Shown piece by piece: positions 21,891 through 35,097 of a stretch of 64,000 nt of DNA (positions are counted from its first letter, which is position 1; each line of letters opens with the position of its first letter). The notes under the pieces were generated by a model. That model saw only the letters and a list, made by a program, of their open reading frames with translations. It was not told the DNA's origin and ran no database searches. This stretch comes from Aphis gossypii (Eukaryota > Arthropoda > Insecta > Hemiptera > Aphididae). A program made the position numbers and the translations under genes. The stretch lies in assembly GCF_020184175.1 (NCBI RefSeq), contig NC_065533.1, positions 64,805,122 to 64,869,121 of the forward strand, written 5' to 3'.

Positions 21891-22136
21891 GTGTTTTATA
21901 AAATGAATCTTAGTGAAGATGAACCATTTAAAACATTAAATTTAAGAAAAAGGGGATTAAGAAATGTAGAATTTGCATTAGAACAAGCATATGATGCACC
22001 ATTACCTATAACAAAAGAAAAGAAAAAAGACTTAATAGATCTGCTTCCTCTAATTCCTGATATTCATCATGATTTCTATAAAACCATAAAAAGCAATGAA
22101 ATTGAAGACCCATCCTATGATCCAGATCTCAGCTAA
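21891..22136 (+). CDS. Uncharacterised acidic ORF, C-terminal fragment
   Basis: Eighty-one codons ending 'EDPSYDPDLS', with 'ITKEKKKDLIDLLPLIP'. Sequence just before it (about 21760-21850, another frame) encodes 'LRKVNEEGDKFLWHDISWV', possibly part of the same gene. It resembles C-termini of uncharacterised aphid mobile-element proteins that I cannot name. No start or domain established. Confidence 0.3.
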   Translation: MFYKMNLSEDEPFKTLNLRKRGLRNVEFALEQAYDAPLPITKEKKKDLIDLLPLIPDIHHDFYKTIKSNEIEDPSYDPDLS

Positions 22137-22619
22137 TCTGATTAAATCTAATCATTTTATGTTAAATAAAACTAAAAGGAAAACTATTTATTAATTCTCA
22201 AGTTAAAAAAGTTAATATCTATTTTAAATTTTTTTTATTATTATGCTTTAAGACTCATTTGTTATAAACTTAAATTCTTATATCAAAATATTATATGATG
22301 TACTATTGATTAAAAATGTATTCTAAAGTACCTATTAATTTGTAATTAAACACCTACTAGATATTATTATAATGAGTTCCTTTTTTATTTAAGGTAAATA
22401 TCTAAGTTTTTATCAAAATCACATAAGTCATAATTTATTTGATCCAAAAGGCTTAACTACAGTTAAGTCTATAAATAATTATAAATTCAAAAATTTTAAG
22501 TCATAAATGATTTCTATAATATATTAATATTCATGGTTGTAATTTTAAAACATGTAGGAATTTCCAAACTTTCAAACAGCTATTCTGAAAGGTTGATTAA
22601 ATTGACTTAAGCACCTTCT
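22137..22619. other. AT-rich spacer
   Basis: No ORF or repeat end recognised between the acidic ORF and the hAT remnant. Confidence 0.5.
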
Positions 22620-24610
22620 ACCTGGGATCAAATGTTATGCGTCGTACTTGCAACAGGTAATGTACATACAATATGTAAGACATCATAAAGGCATGGAAAA
22701 ACATTTTTTAATCCTGCTTTATGACATACTTGAAACATATTTAGTAATGTGCCTAAGTTTTTATGTTTGTGAACATACATTTCTCCTTCATCTTCATTAA
22801 GATCCGAATCTTAATTCTTTTCACTTTCATGTTCAATATCATTGTTACTGTTGTATTTTTCACCATGCATATGTTTTTTGGAACCCTATAGCATCTTCAA
22901 ACTCAAAACATGATCTAGAATATTGTATATACTCTGTCCTCAAATCTTCATAATTTACAAAGTTATGGTATAAATTACAGAATGTTTTAAATACGTCTTT
23001 AGGTAACATTGTAGAATCACTTTTAGTTTGTTTTAAATCAGCAGTTAAAAAAGTGAAACATCTTTTAATAAATGTGGACATGTTGAATGAAATCTAGTTT
23101 CAATAGACACAATGGCTCCATCAATTATCATCAAATAAGTTTTGACTTTATATTCTTGTTTTGGATCTGTAATAACATGGTCAGGATTAAAATCACCTGC
23201 CATTAATTTTTTTTGTCTACACCGTTTCACTAGCAATGAAGTAAATTCAAACTCAGATTTTTGCATAAAATATTTATGAATATTTATGATATTTTGAATT
23301 ATTTTGTCTGATTTCATTTTTTTAATATTATCTAGGACCACTTGTAAACTGTTTAATGCTCCTAATAATATCGGGTGATTGAAGAATTTTTGTAACCAGA
23401 TGTAATAATTGAAATATTTTACTGAAACATATAGCAGTCATTATAAATTTATCTGTTAGTAAAAATTCAATTAATCCATTGGCTTTAGAGCAGGTCTAGT
23501 AATCAGATTGTTCTGTAACTTTGATATTTTCCAAAGTGTCTATGATTACATCAAAAGTGAATAGAACTGTCTGGAGAGCCTTGGAATATGACATCCATGT
23601 CTGTTTTCTTTCGTGTATTTTCGTAGAACGCTATTCTTTTTTTGCTAGATGAGATAAAATTATACAGTTCTTCTACATTACCAAACATATTTACTGCATT
23701 AGCAGAACTACTAGCTACTTGAACTACTACAAGGTTTAGACGGTGTGCATAGCACCATGTATAAACAGCAGACGGATTTACCTCTTTTATGAAAGCTTGT
23801 TAACCTTCATATTATCCTCGCATATTGCTAGCACCATCGTAATTCTGACCAACAAGTAAAGATCTCCAATCTAATTCATTTTCAAGGCAAATATCCTGAA
23901 ATATTGAAAAAAACTGATGACTTGTAATTAATGATGATTCTTTTAGTACTTCTAGTCTTTCACATATAACAGGTTACGTTTCCTTCAAACTAACATAACG
24001 TACAATGAAAGCTAATTTCTCACGTCTTGATGAATCAAAAGTTGTATCGATTGAAATAATAAAATATTTAACTTTTTTAATTTCATCTCTTATATTTGGT
24101 TAAATAAATGTGGCTACCGAACTTATGAGCTGATTTTGTTTTCGCCATGATATAAAATTTATTTCACTCTTTCCTTTGGTTTTCAAGTGATTTATATATA
24201 CAGCTAAATCTGGAGAAAATTTACTGATTAGTTAGGTCTTTAAAATTTCCTTTATTACGTTTATCCTAGCTTTCACGATGGCCACGAAATGGTAATGAAT
24301 GTTGACTAAGAAAGCAGGAGAGCATTTATAATTGTCCTGTTTTCTAATACTTGTTTTCTTTTATTTTCATATAATTATGGAAGAATTGGGCTACAAGATA
24401 ATTTCATTTTGACTATAATAGAAGCATTTATATGATTTCCAGTTTTTCCATGCAAACTAACATCCTGTAATCTTTGCCAAGCATGAAATCTAACTGTCCA
24501 TGATCTCTGTTTATTTTCTTAATTAGGTACATACTTGGTGTTATAAATGTACATTGTGACGCTGAAAAAGAGTCATCATTGCCAGTGTTGTCTGGCAAGT
24601 CACTTTGTAG
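22620..24610 (-). pseudogene. hAT transposase of ZMYM1/DUF4371 type, degenerate
   Basis: Read on the minus strand from about 24600: 'RSWTVRFHAWQRLQDVSLHG' (TTF-type zinc-finger neighbourhood), 'VKYFIISIDTTFDSSRREKL' at about 24010-24080 (first catalytic Asp region), 'LVGQNYDGASNMRG' at about 23810-23865, 'WCYAHRLNLVVVQVASSS' at about 23690-23760, then the insertion-domain helices in 23341-23045, and 'NVFPCLYDVLHIVCTLPVAS' near 22640-22700. The expected 'ERSFS' dimerisation motif after that is lost. Many stops and frameshifts. The family is clear; this copy is inactive. Confidence 0.72.
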
Positions 24611-25155
24611 AATAGCTTAAATAATTTAAAATAATTTTACTTTAAAAAATATTTAGGTAGGTAAGTACCTGCATTTAAATTATTTATAAACACTAATAGG
24701 ACACTAGTTACAGGTAGAGTTTTGGGTTTTAAAAAAAAAAAAACTGTTCAAGTTTACTTTTTGCCTTTTATTTTTGTTCTTGCACGATTTGATATGTCTT
24801 TTTCAATTGGTATATTTTCATTATTCTTATCACGTCAACGTGTTACATTTAATACATTCATAGGTACTTATTCAATAATAAGTACAATAAGGTATTTATA
24901 AAATATCGACTTTTAGTTAAATTGTAAATATAATTTAAATTAAAATGATATTCAAAAACTGACAATTAAAGCACTAACCTCTAAACAGTCTACAAGTATT
25001 ATTTTGGTTGCGTTTCAAATGTTTCAATGTCTCATTATCATTATGAATACTTCCAATTTATTTCCTAATAAAAATAATCTTATGAATACAAGTTAATCGA
25101 CGGCCGACGACGGTATTACCCAGAATGCATCATGATCGCGTAGGCCAACGGACAT
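24611..25155. other. Spacer before the P-like element
   Basis: A minus-strand stretch at about 24745-24870 encodes 'NENIPIEKDISNRARTKIKG', possibly an N-terminal exon of the adjacent hAT. Otherwise nothing recognised. CACGTCAACGTG at 24830 is palindromic. Confidence 0.4.
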
Positions 25156-28100
25156 GTTATAACCACGAATTAAGATATACTAGATACGGAACGAGCGCTT
25201 ATCAGTTGATACTCAATCTTCTTAGACTGCGGCACGACACACAGCACTTATCGTCATATATTTTTGAACTAATATGGTATGATACAGTGATTACATTTTA
25301 AAATTTGAACAAGTTGTTTAATTTATTATTATATTACATAAACTAAAATTAAATATTGCAGTATTGCACCTTTAATTTGACACTAATTTTGACAATTTCT
25401 TTTTAACTCCATTACTAGGTTGTTTTTGTTTATTTGTTTGGTAACTGAACTGTCTCATCCTCATTACTGAATACGATGAAAAAATATATTGCACAACGTC
25501 TTTTTTATATTCACTACACAGAAATGGAATAATATAATTATTTTTAAAGAAATGGTCAACCGTATCTTCGAAAACATTTGCGCCTGCGGCATGGACAGCA
25601 AATGAAACCTCAATTTGTTTTATTAAAATGTAAAAGTTGTTATCCGGGCGTGTTAAAAAACCAAGAGTCTTCAGGTTGACGAGTTGAGCTGCAGGTAAAT
25701 CAATTTCTTTACCATCAGGTTTTATGCCTGACAAACATAACTCGCATTTAGTTTTCTTGCTTAACCTCCGAGCTAGATATCTTGTCAATCAAAAACAAAT
25801 ACATTTAAAGATTAATTATTAGTTTTATTAAAATAATGATTACTTATTTAGTATTTACCCAGCTAAAAAGTATACAACACAGTCAAATGTTACATTATCG
25901 GAGAAATCATTATTTTTAAAACATCATCCATATCCCATCTTCCTTCCTCCACTATTTCATCAATGTGATTTCTTAATTTGAGAATTTTCTCTTTTCTAAT
26001 AGATAGCTGACTATTTTCTTTCATTGAATTTTTCAAATGAGATATTGTTATAACTGGAGCATAGTCAGTATCTAAATATTTAAACATGTTTTTTTTTTAT
26101 TTTTAATTGTAAACTGTTAGTTTTTTTAGGGAGTTTCTTTTATACCTGCAAAAACTGTGCAATTTCCACTTTTTGGTGGTTTAACCAATAAATACATTGA
26201 TAATAGCTTATATAGTTGGAGGAATGTAGGAGTAGATGGATGATCATTTGGACCAGAACTCTGTCTGATGATTCCAAAAAATTTCTAAATGAACAAATAA
26301 TATATTAATTATAGGTAGGTATGTTTAATGTCATTACATATTCGAAAACTAAGGATTCTCCAATTTATACTTTGCTTACTTCTAAAAAATCTTGGTTTAG
26401 CTTTGACGTCAAAACATAACAAAAACCACATTGTTCTAATAATTAATGTACTAAATCGATAGTTGACTTTAACGTTATCCTCAAAGATTCACAAGTGTTT
26501 TTAGTTAGAAATTATTTTTCTTCAATAAGACCTTTTTCTAAATTTGCCTCCCATTCGTCTAGCCAATGTAGACTTTGATTCAAGACCTGAAGTAATACAT
26601 TTTAAGTATATTTATAAAATAATAAATAAGTTACTCAGTATACTAGTACCACATCATCACAAACATGCAACATACATTTGTACTACTACCATAAATATTT
26701 ACAGTTTACTTCAAACATTAACCAAAAATATATAGTTACAAATAATTAACACAATAAAACAAATAGTGGCTTAGAAAGGAATTATACAATGGAGCTTCAT
26801 CCAAGTATTCCTTTAAAATCTGGCTATGCCGTAACACACAACATAGACATGCAACATAAATAAAACCTCTAAATCTATGCTGTTTTTCCTAATTCCTTCA
26901 GCAGGAAACTTTCTGTTCATAGCATCAAACATATCATTCATTTTTATCGTAAATTCTTGTGTTCCTAACGAACCATTAAGACCAGTAGGTACACTCTTGT
27001 GCACGGTAAAACTGTATTCCTACTGCCATAGATTTGCTAAATACCTATATTTACATTTTTTACAAACCAAAATAATTTAATTAAATTTATAAAGTATATT
27101 ATAAATAAATTATATAATATTATTATATTATTTTTATAGAATTATAAAATTACCTGTGTGGCGTATTTAACCTTCATTTTGGTGAGGTTGTTAAGCTCCA
27201 TGTGATGCCTTGAGATTTTGGGACAAATTTTTAACATATTTTTTGAATCATTGTTAATAACTTGACAGTAATGATCCTACTTAATACAGTTCTGGGAAGG
27301 ATGAATCTTGGAAAAAAAAGCAAACATTTCAATTTCATATTATAGTATTAAAATACAAAAAAATTAAAAATTCTAATATTGTTTACTTTAAAATATTTAT
27401 TTTGATATAATCGGTTCCTTATATTTTTTACAGTATGTGGAGCATCACACAGAACAAAAACTTTACGTGTTTCATCATAAGGGTTTTGAAAGTAATTTTT
27501 TAAATCTGCTCTTTTACCACTTACACCCAACATTTTGTACATAGTTTTGTTTGTTGAAGCTCCATCACTTGTAAGTGCTATAACTTGCAGTCCAGAATCT
27601 TCTAATAGCATAATAGCTTTGACAACCAATTTAGCAAGATCAACACCTGTAATTTTTGAAATGAGTAGTTACTGATATAAGTTAACTATATTGTAAAAAT
27701 ATATTTTTTAATAATACAAGAATGACTGACCTTTAACTGGTCCTTTTGATGCAAATATAGCTATAGATTGGGTTATATTATCAGCCAAGCTTTGCCATAT
27801 AAACACCAGACCATGGTCAGCTTGCTCAGAACTTGATATTTTGTGTTCTACTTCTTGACCAAAATCTTCCAAGCCATTATATGTCAGTGTTCTGCTATTT
27901 ACATTTATGCATGAACGTAAAAAAATTTCATCCAATAATAAAACCTTTTTTTTGGTTTTGTGTTTTATTTAAGAATTTTTTTTTTAATAAGCTGAAAAAT
28001 GTACTGTCGAATCCACATTCACTTTTAATAGCTAATAAATGTTTTGTAATAGTTGTAACACATGGCAGAGGTAATAAGCCTTGGTCGTGTAAGAACTTAT

Positions 28101-30525
28101 ATCCCGATGGAGATCTATAAAATTGGAATAATTTTGAATTAATAAAAAGAAAATTTAAACACAAACATATTATATATAATATAAACACTACAATAAAAAC
28201 ACATATATATATATATAAACCTTATTTGAAATAGAAGACAAAGAATCATCCAATTGTCAGAATAATGTCTACTTTTTGGATTTTTAAATTTAGCAGCAGC
28301 AAATATTTCATGTAGTAAAATTGATTGACATTTTGAAATTCCTGAGTCTTCGATTAATTTTGTTAAGGTGCTATTTGAGACTTCTATCATTTGATTTTTT
28401 ATTGATATTAAATGTGATTTTAATTGAGAATTTGTATTTATTGTCCTGAATACCTGAAGTCTTACTTTATTTGTATATATCTGAATTTATTTAAATGATG
28501 TCTTTTACTAGGGGAGAAATATACTCTAACTTGTTTACCCTTTGCAATTGAATAAGACTTCTTTCTGATTGAGTATAGTAACATCATACACCATAAACAG
28601 CTAGGTCTTCATCATAGTTAAAAAGTAAAAACATTAATTAATTAATTAGTTACTTACACAAAATGTATAAGTTAATATTATTAAATCTAAAGAATACAAT
28701 TTATGAAAATGTATTATTTATTAAAATTAATAAGAAAATTTAATAATTATTAAAGATTTAATACCTGTTGTCCTTTATAAAACTGGAACAGTTCAAGTGT
28801 TTCCAATAGCCATTAACCTTTACACATTGAGAACTGATTGATGTTTTTACATTAGGAAATTTACTTGTTATAACAGCACCATTACATATTTTTAATAAAT
28901 CAAGATTTTCAATAGCACATTCTATATCTTGTACAGATATTACTGAATGACATAACATTGGAAAATACTGTTGTTGTTGTTCCTCATTAATTTCTTTATT
29001 CATTACATGAACTATAATCTTAGAATCTGTTTAAAATTATAATAAAATACAGCCAGATGACAGATAATAGTTGACAAAGTATAATATGAAGGAACTAATT
29101 ATTAAAATATATTAATTTATATCTTAAGATTTAAATTCTTTTAAGAAGACTTAATGTAAAAATGTGATAAGCTTAGTCAACACATTAATTTATAAAATGT
29201 ATAATAATAAAAATTCACTTCAAATAATGGGTAGGTCATTCTTACCTTGAGTTACTATCAGTTGTTTTGAAATGATACGTCGGTAATCCTGATTGAATTC
29301 AGTTTATTTGAAAAATGACTTTGTTAATTTCTTTTCAAAACTATTTAACGAAACATCAGTATACCATTTCGCAGGTAATTTAATAGCCACACGCTTATTT
29401 ATTAAATCAAATAAAGATTCCTGAATCATATTATGCTACAAAAGTATTTAATTATAAGTTAAATGATATTTAATAGAATTTTCTATAATATTATTCATAC
29501 ATGTTGTGATTTACTGATGTAATTCGTCGAAGACATTTCAGTACATTATGCGACTTCGTTATAAACAGCGGTTGGTTCCTACAAAATATTTGTAATTACA
29601 AGAAGTAATAAGTAAACTTGTTAATCCAATTTAAAACCATATTTTAGAAATGCTCACAATTGAAACATCTTGGTCAGTATATACAACATTTGGTAAAGAT
29701 GTTTTTGATAATAATTGTTCAGCTTCATTTTGACACATATTCACATCTTCCTGATGATAAAAATAAGACTAATATTGGTGCATGATATGTTATATTTTAC
29801 TATTTATACTGTACTTACACAGAATGAATTTTTATCTGAATTGCCATTGCCTAAAAATAAAGTTGGTATAGCTCCTTCTCTTAATCGAGGTTTTTTTAAA
29901 CATATCTAAGGTAAAATAAATGTTGGTGTTGAATAAATAAGAAAGAAGGTCGATGAAAAAAATATCAATCAATATTATAAAATATTCTTACTGAATAAGC
30001 ACTTGTTCACCCAAGTATCTATTATATTTTCTTTCGAAAAATGATCTCCACACACTCTCGATCTTTTACCCAAGGTTATTCCCACTGCTTTTTCCCATTT
30101 TTCTTGGGCATTTTTTGATATTGAAAACCGTGATTTACTATTACCAGAACAGTTTTTTACCCAACATTTGTCTATCCGGGACATGGTGATTTAAAAAATC
30201 AAAAATACAGTTGGTGTGTAAATTGTACGGATAAAAAGTGGTAAATTGTAACCTAACATTTAGAATAATAGATTAATAATATCTGTATTGTTATAATATA
30301 TTTAATACTATTATTATATATTATTATTCAGTACATGGAATATGATTCAATATATCAAGTTTTTGAAAAAGGCGCGAGAAATGTGATAAATTATCACGGC
30401 TTGTTCATAATGTACACGAGATCGCGCTAGCAGTCTTGCCGTAACGTAAGAAGTTAGTACGTCGAAATATGAGTTGATAAGGCACTTCGTTCCATATCCA
30501 GTATATCTTAATTCGTGGTTATAAC
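25156..30525 (-). mobile_element. P-element-like transposon (THAP9 type), 5.4 kb
   Basis: Left end GTTATAACCACGAATTAAGA then TATACT, with its exact reverse complement ending at 30525. Similarity continues for about 90 bp with divergence. Between them the minus strand encodes the complete order of P-type transposase segments, from a THAP exon at the right to the C-terminal exon at the left. The 8-bp flanks (ACGGACAT and TTCTAACG) do not match, so no target duplication is visible; rearrangement or misplaced termini are possible. Confidence 0.75.
25372..30184 (-). pseudogene. P-like/THAP9-type transposase, multi-exon, probably degenerate
   Basis: Exon with ATG at 30184 encodes a THAP C2CH finger ('CWVKNC' ... 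'SRVCGDHF'). Then follow 29003-28758 (leading segment), 28390-28230 ('LTKLIEDSGISKCQSILL'), 28110-27935 ('YRSPSGYKFLHDQGLLPLP'), 27935-27730 ('DHGLVFIWQSLADNITQ'), 27629-27410 (RNase H-type: 'LQVIALTSDGASTNKTMYK' and 'VLCDAPHTVKNIRNRLY'), 27000-26880 ('MFDAMNRKFPAEGIRKN'), about 26480-26385, 26280-26130 ('SGPNDHPSTPTFLQLYKLL'), 26087-25890 and 25788-25372. THAP binds DNA ends and the RNase H-like fold catalyses GTP-dependent transposition in P elements. Some segments need small frame corrections, so activity is doubtful. Confidence 0.72.
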
Positions 30526-31204
30526 TTCTAACGTTTTTTTTTAGTGCCAACGATATAATTAATATTTTTGATTTTTGGAGTGGGTATTATTTGGTAAATA
30601 TTATTTACCCATTCATAACAACTGCACGCGGATACGGGAAAACAATTCAACTGCATAATATTCTATATTATCATAATAATATATCATCTTAACTTCTTAA
30701 ATATTATTTCTTAATTAATGATTTCCCATTAACGTTTGTGCGAGATTGTACGATTGTATGGTTTATCCTTATAACCTATTCCCATTCCGTATTGGCTATT
30801 GCTATTAGCAATATTACCTACCCAATCTACGTCTCTTCTATACTTCTATAGCACCACTATTAGAACGACTATAAATTGTAAGCACATTGCGTCTGTCGCC
30901 TGTGTTGTAGTTTATAACCATAACATCGTACTCGATGATATTCACTTCACATACTAAAACATGTTGTGATGTTTCCTAATTTAAAGACACCCCATCCTAA
31001 ATATACTTGGTTCTATTGAACCAACTTGACCTCCCTTGGGCACTACTGGTACTTGATCATTACCTGCTCATTATTAGAACCCCGGTTACGTGGTACTCGT
31101 TATATTTGTTACACCCCTACTGTTTGGTTATTGTCGCCTACGGTATGAAATTTATGTATTATATTAAATATGTAGTATCGAGCACCTTACAATAGATTTA
31201 TATT
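30526..31204. other. Unassigned spacer
   Basis: Moderately AT-rich sequence with a GC-richer part at about 31010-31140. A 62-codon ORF at 31007-31195 shows no recognisable feature. Confidence 0.4.
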
Positions 31205-32185
31205 TTGGTTAAGATTGTTTCGTTCTTTCATGCATAATGTTGATATTCTATATAATCGACTACAAAAACAAACTATGGATCCTGTAGAACTTTCAAAGGC
31301 AATTTTTCAGTTCAAAGAAAATATATTAAAAGAAAGACAAAATATTGATAATATATTTAAAACCTCTCAAAATCATCCAATGAAAAAACGAAAACAAGAT
31401 GATTCTATTGAAACAAGAAAAATCGCTGCAAAAGAAGTATGTGACATTTTTATTGTTAACGTTAAAGAACGGTTTGATTATAAAAATCACTTGAATGCTT
31501 TGCACATATTTTTATCTACCAAATTTCCTATGTACGAAAATAACTTCACAAGTGACCATTTTAATAAAACTATTGAAGCATATTCTTTTTTGGTTGTTAC
31601 TTAACTTAAAACTGAACCACAACTGTTCTACAAAAGAACCGATTTCTGTGATATCAATTCATCAGTTCATTTATTGAAATCTATAATTGAAAATAATTTA
31701 ACATTGATATTTTCTGAAAGCTAAAAACTTTTAAAAATAATTTCAACTATTTAAATGATTACAACTGAAGCCAAAAGATCGTTTTCTACACTTTAAAACA
31801 TTTTTGAGAAATTCATAGACGGAAGATCGACTTACAGCACTACCAAAACGGATGATCATTCCAAGCTTCAACGAAGAAGTAATAAATAGATTTGCAGAAA
31901 AAGATAGGAGAATCGATTTAATATATAAACATGTAAGTACCTGAAATATAATAATTTGTAGGTATCTACTTTGTCTGTCATAATATTTTTACTTGAAAAT
32001 GTAGTATCATTATTATGTATTTATTATTATTATACTTGTAAAAATAGGTATAAAAAAAAGAAAAAGTAATTGGTAAATAACTAAAATTTGTAAACAATTA
32101 TTTAATACAATTTATAATACATATTATATTGGTTATATTTTTTTGGATGTGCACTATTTTATTAAAAACACACAAGCCGCCACTG
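31205..32185 (+). pseudogene. hAT transposase 3' remnant with hAT terminus
   Basis: ORF 31215-31604 encodes the helical insertion region of a ZMYM1/DUF4371-type hAT protein ('KIAAKEVCDIFIVNVKERF', 'ALHIFLSTKFPMYENNF'). After stops and shifts, 31755-31940 gives the dimerisation motif 'TTEAKRSFSTL' and 'FNEEVINRFAEKDRRIDLI'. Sequence ends with ACACACAAGCCGCCACTG at 32185, the inverted form of a hAT CAGTGGCGGC terminus, so the true 3' end is preserved. The 5' half is missing. Confidence 0.65.
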
Positions 32186-32235
32186 TACTTATTACCTCAG
32201 CTTTTATGTATATATTTGTTTAACACGTTGACTGC

Positions 32236-32485
32236 CGTACGACCGCCGGCGGCCGCACAGACGTTTATTTTTATAACGCTTTACGTATATTCCGGGCAAC
32301 ATTCGTAAAATGTACCGAGTGATAATTTTAGAACCAATAGGCCTAAAAATACGATTCCAATATCAATCGGTTTATTGTTCTTTGAATATTATTAATAAAC
32401 TATAATAATAGTACGGCCGCCGGCGGCCTCACGGCGCTAACATAATACGTAGTTTTATCAAACGCCATACGGCCGCCGGCGTGCT
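32236..32485. repeat. Left subterminal GC-palindrome repeats of piggyBac
   Basis: Variants of GGCCGCCGGCGGCC occur at about 32241, 32413 and 32469 (last one partial). They are extreme CpG-rich islands in AT-rich DNA, self-complementary and shared with the right end. Confidence 0.75.
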
Positions 32486-32527
32486 TACATTAAATTATCG
32501 ACTGTTAAGTTATTTTATTTTATCAAA

Positions 32528-34575
32528 ATGAGTTCTCGACCAAAAAGGCTTAAAGTCTGTGATGAAAGTGTTGTGCGGGAACTTTTAGATGACATAGATG
32601 ACGACTTCAGTTCTTTTAGTGAATTTGACGACTCTGATGAAGACGAGCATTATGTTCCTTCAAATGAATCCGATAATATTCAAAGTGACAGTGGTAAGTA
32701 AATATTTTGTCATTTACCAAATATGTTTTATATTTTTAATTTTAACTAGGTATATACAAATCTAACTTTGATCTTATTATTTATAAACTATTTTATTAAG
32801 TTTGTTATAAAGTCAATGGTTATTCTTACAAAGGTGTTATTTTTTTTTTTTTGGTTGGTAGTTTATGTTTGTTCATTATCCAAAATATCTGACATTTTAA
32901 ATTTGCAATACTTTTTTTCACACACGCATTAAAAAAAAAATATACTTATAATATTTGTCCTAATTAGTAGGTATTTCTATACATTTGCAGATAGTAATAA
33001 TTTTGATGAAATTTCTAATGAAGTAACTAAATCACAAAGACCCGTTATTGAACATACTTGGAATGATGTTACAGGTCATCACCAAAAACAATTTATATTC
33101 AGTAAAAATCCTGGTTTTAAAGTTGAAATTCCAAACAATGCGACTGCATTGCAATATTTTAAATTATTTATAACTGACGAAATTATCGACCTCATAGTTT
33201 TAGAGACAAATAGAAATGCAGATCAAGTATTATCTAAATTTCGATTAACTAAATCTAGTAGATTTTTGAAATGGACACCTACCGATGCTACAGAAATACA
33301 ACAATTTTTGGGTTTACTAATGTGGATGGGGTTAGTACAAATGCCAAGCCTGAAAGATTATTGGAGTTTGAAAATAATGTATAAAAACAGTGTAGCTAAA
33401 AACATAATGTCTAGAAATAGATTTGAACTGATTCTTCGTTTTTGGCATTTTTCGGATAATGAGCAAGCCCCCGAAAACGACAGGATTTTTAAAGTTCGAA
33501 ATTTAATTCAAAAAATTGTTAATAATTTTCAAAATGCAATGGAACCAGAGGAAATGATGGCAGTCGATGAAACAAAGGTTCCATTCCGCGGTAGATTAAA
33601 ATTTAAACAATATATTCCCGGTAAGGCTCACAAATACGGCATTAAATTATTTAAGCTTTGTGGTGCAAATGGATACACGTATAACATTCAAGTTTACGCA
33701 GGTAAAGGACAAGATGATGGCAGAGGTTTAGGGTGTAGTGTTGTAATGAATTTGACTTCTTTATATTTAAACGCTGGTAGAACTATTATTACTGACAATT
33801 TTTACACTTCACTCAACCTAGCTAACGCACTTTTAGAAAATGAAACACATTTAGTAGGTACATTAAGATGTAACAGAGTTAAGCTTCCAGAGGTAACAAA
33901 ATCAAAATTAAAACCTGGACAAATAATAGGTAAAGAAAATTTGAACGGGGTTGTGGTAGCCAAATGGCGCGATAAAAGAGATGTCACTATGCTATCGACT
34001 CGTCATAACATCACCATGGTAGATACGGGAAAGAAAAATAGAAACAATGAAACAATTATGAAACCAAAAATCATAATTGATTATAATTCAGGTAAGGCTG
34101 GGATTGACCTGTCAGATCAACTATCGAGTTACAGCAGTCCAGTACGAAAGTCAATTAGATGGTATCATAAAGTGGCGACGGAGATTTTATTAGGAACTGC
34201 TGTAGTAAATGCACTTATAGTACATAACTTAAACACACCTCAAAATAAACTTAAAATAACACAGTTCCGTGAAGCACTGATTAACGAAATACTTGGATTG
34301 AATCAACCATTACTTCATCAAGATTCTGTTCCTACATCAACGTCATCGACATCAAGACGAACATCATCAAAACATATGCTAGATGAAACTTCAGAAAAGT
34401 GTACTAGAAATCGAAAAATAAGAAAGAGATGTTACATTGTTACAAAGATAAAGCTGCAATTGTTGGATCAGTTCAGGCCTACAAAGAAGTTAAAAGAGTT
34501 ACAACTTTGTGTAAGAAATGTGATGTGTATACTTGTGTGGACTGTTTTTTGAAACATCATAAAAATGAAAAATAA
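32528..34575 (+). CDS. piggyBac transposase, two exons, one late frameshift
   Basis: Exon 1 32528-32693 (ATG, acidic N-terminus 'DDIDDDFSSFSEFDDSDED', GTAAGT donor), exon 2 from 32991 after TTTGCAG. The phase is consistent, and the frame runs to 34552. The DDE_Tnp_1_7 core carries the three catalytic Asp contexts 'MMAVDETKVPFRGRLKF', 'IITDNFYTSLNLANALL' and 'KAGIDLSDQLSSYSS'. At about 34436 a 1-bp shift takes the frame off. The shifted frame (to a TAA at 34573-34575) holds the C-terminal cysteine-rich domain ('LCKKCDVYTCVDCFLKHHK'), which binds the element ends. So catalysis is intact, but the end-binding finger is out of frame. One indel separates this copy from a full-length protein. Confidence 0.85.
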
Positions 34576-34989
34576 TAAAGCAAACAACAAACATTTTTTT
34601 AGTTGAAATTATTTTAAGTTTTAATTAATAATAAAAGGATTAATATTTTAATTTTTTTAAAAAAACAGAAATGTATTTTAGCTATATTATTTCAAAAGGT
34701 ACTGTAATTTTTTATTTATTTTATAAAATATGATTTTTTTTAGATTCTAGTATTTAATTATGAAGTTTTATTAAAAAAAAAATAATGTATTTTGGAAGTT
34801 TTAAGTAAAAAGTATTGTTTAATTTGGTTTAATTTGAGTAATAAAAATTATGACTAAAAAACATCGTATATGGATGTACTATATACGGATAGAATGGTAA
34901 TTTATTCCTCTATGTCACAGTATGAATTTAAAAAGTATAAGCACAGCGCCAACATATTTATTATGATTTCAAAATGTATAGAATTTACG

Positions 34990-35097
34990 GCAGCCCGCGG
35001 CCGTATGGGTTCCTACGAATGATATGGTGCGGCAGCCGGCGGCCTAAAAATTATCGATACGTAATTATTTTTATGCGGCCGCCGGCGGCCGCATGGT
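34990..35097. repeat. Right subterminal GC-palindrome repeats of piggyBac
   Basis: Related motifs at about 34991 (GCAGCCCGCGGCCG), 35031 (GGCAGCCGGCGGCC) and 35075 (GCGGCCGCCGGCGGCCGC). Likely transposase or host-factor sites, by analogy with internal repeats of piggyBac ends. Confidence 0.75.

Noticed and set aside
24830..24852. CGTCAACGTGTTAC resembling an inverted piggyBac end
   Set aside because: No TTAA beside it (TTAC) and no partner end; likely a chance palindrome.
25148..30533. 8-bp target duplication for the P-like element
   Set aside because: Flanks ACGGACAT and TTCTAACG differ; I do not claim a duplication.
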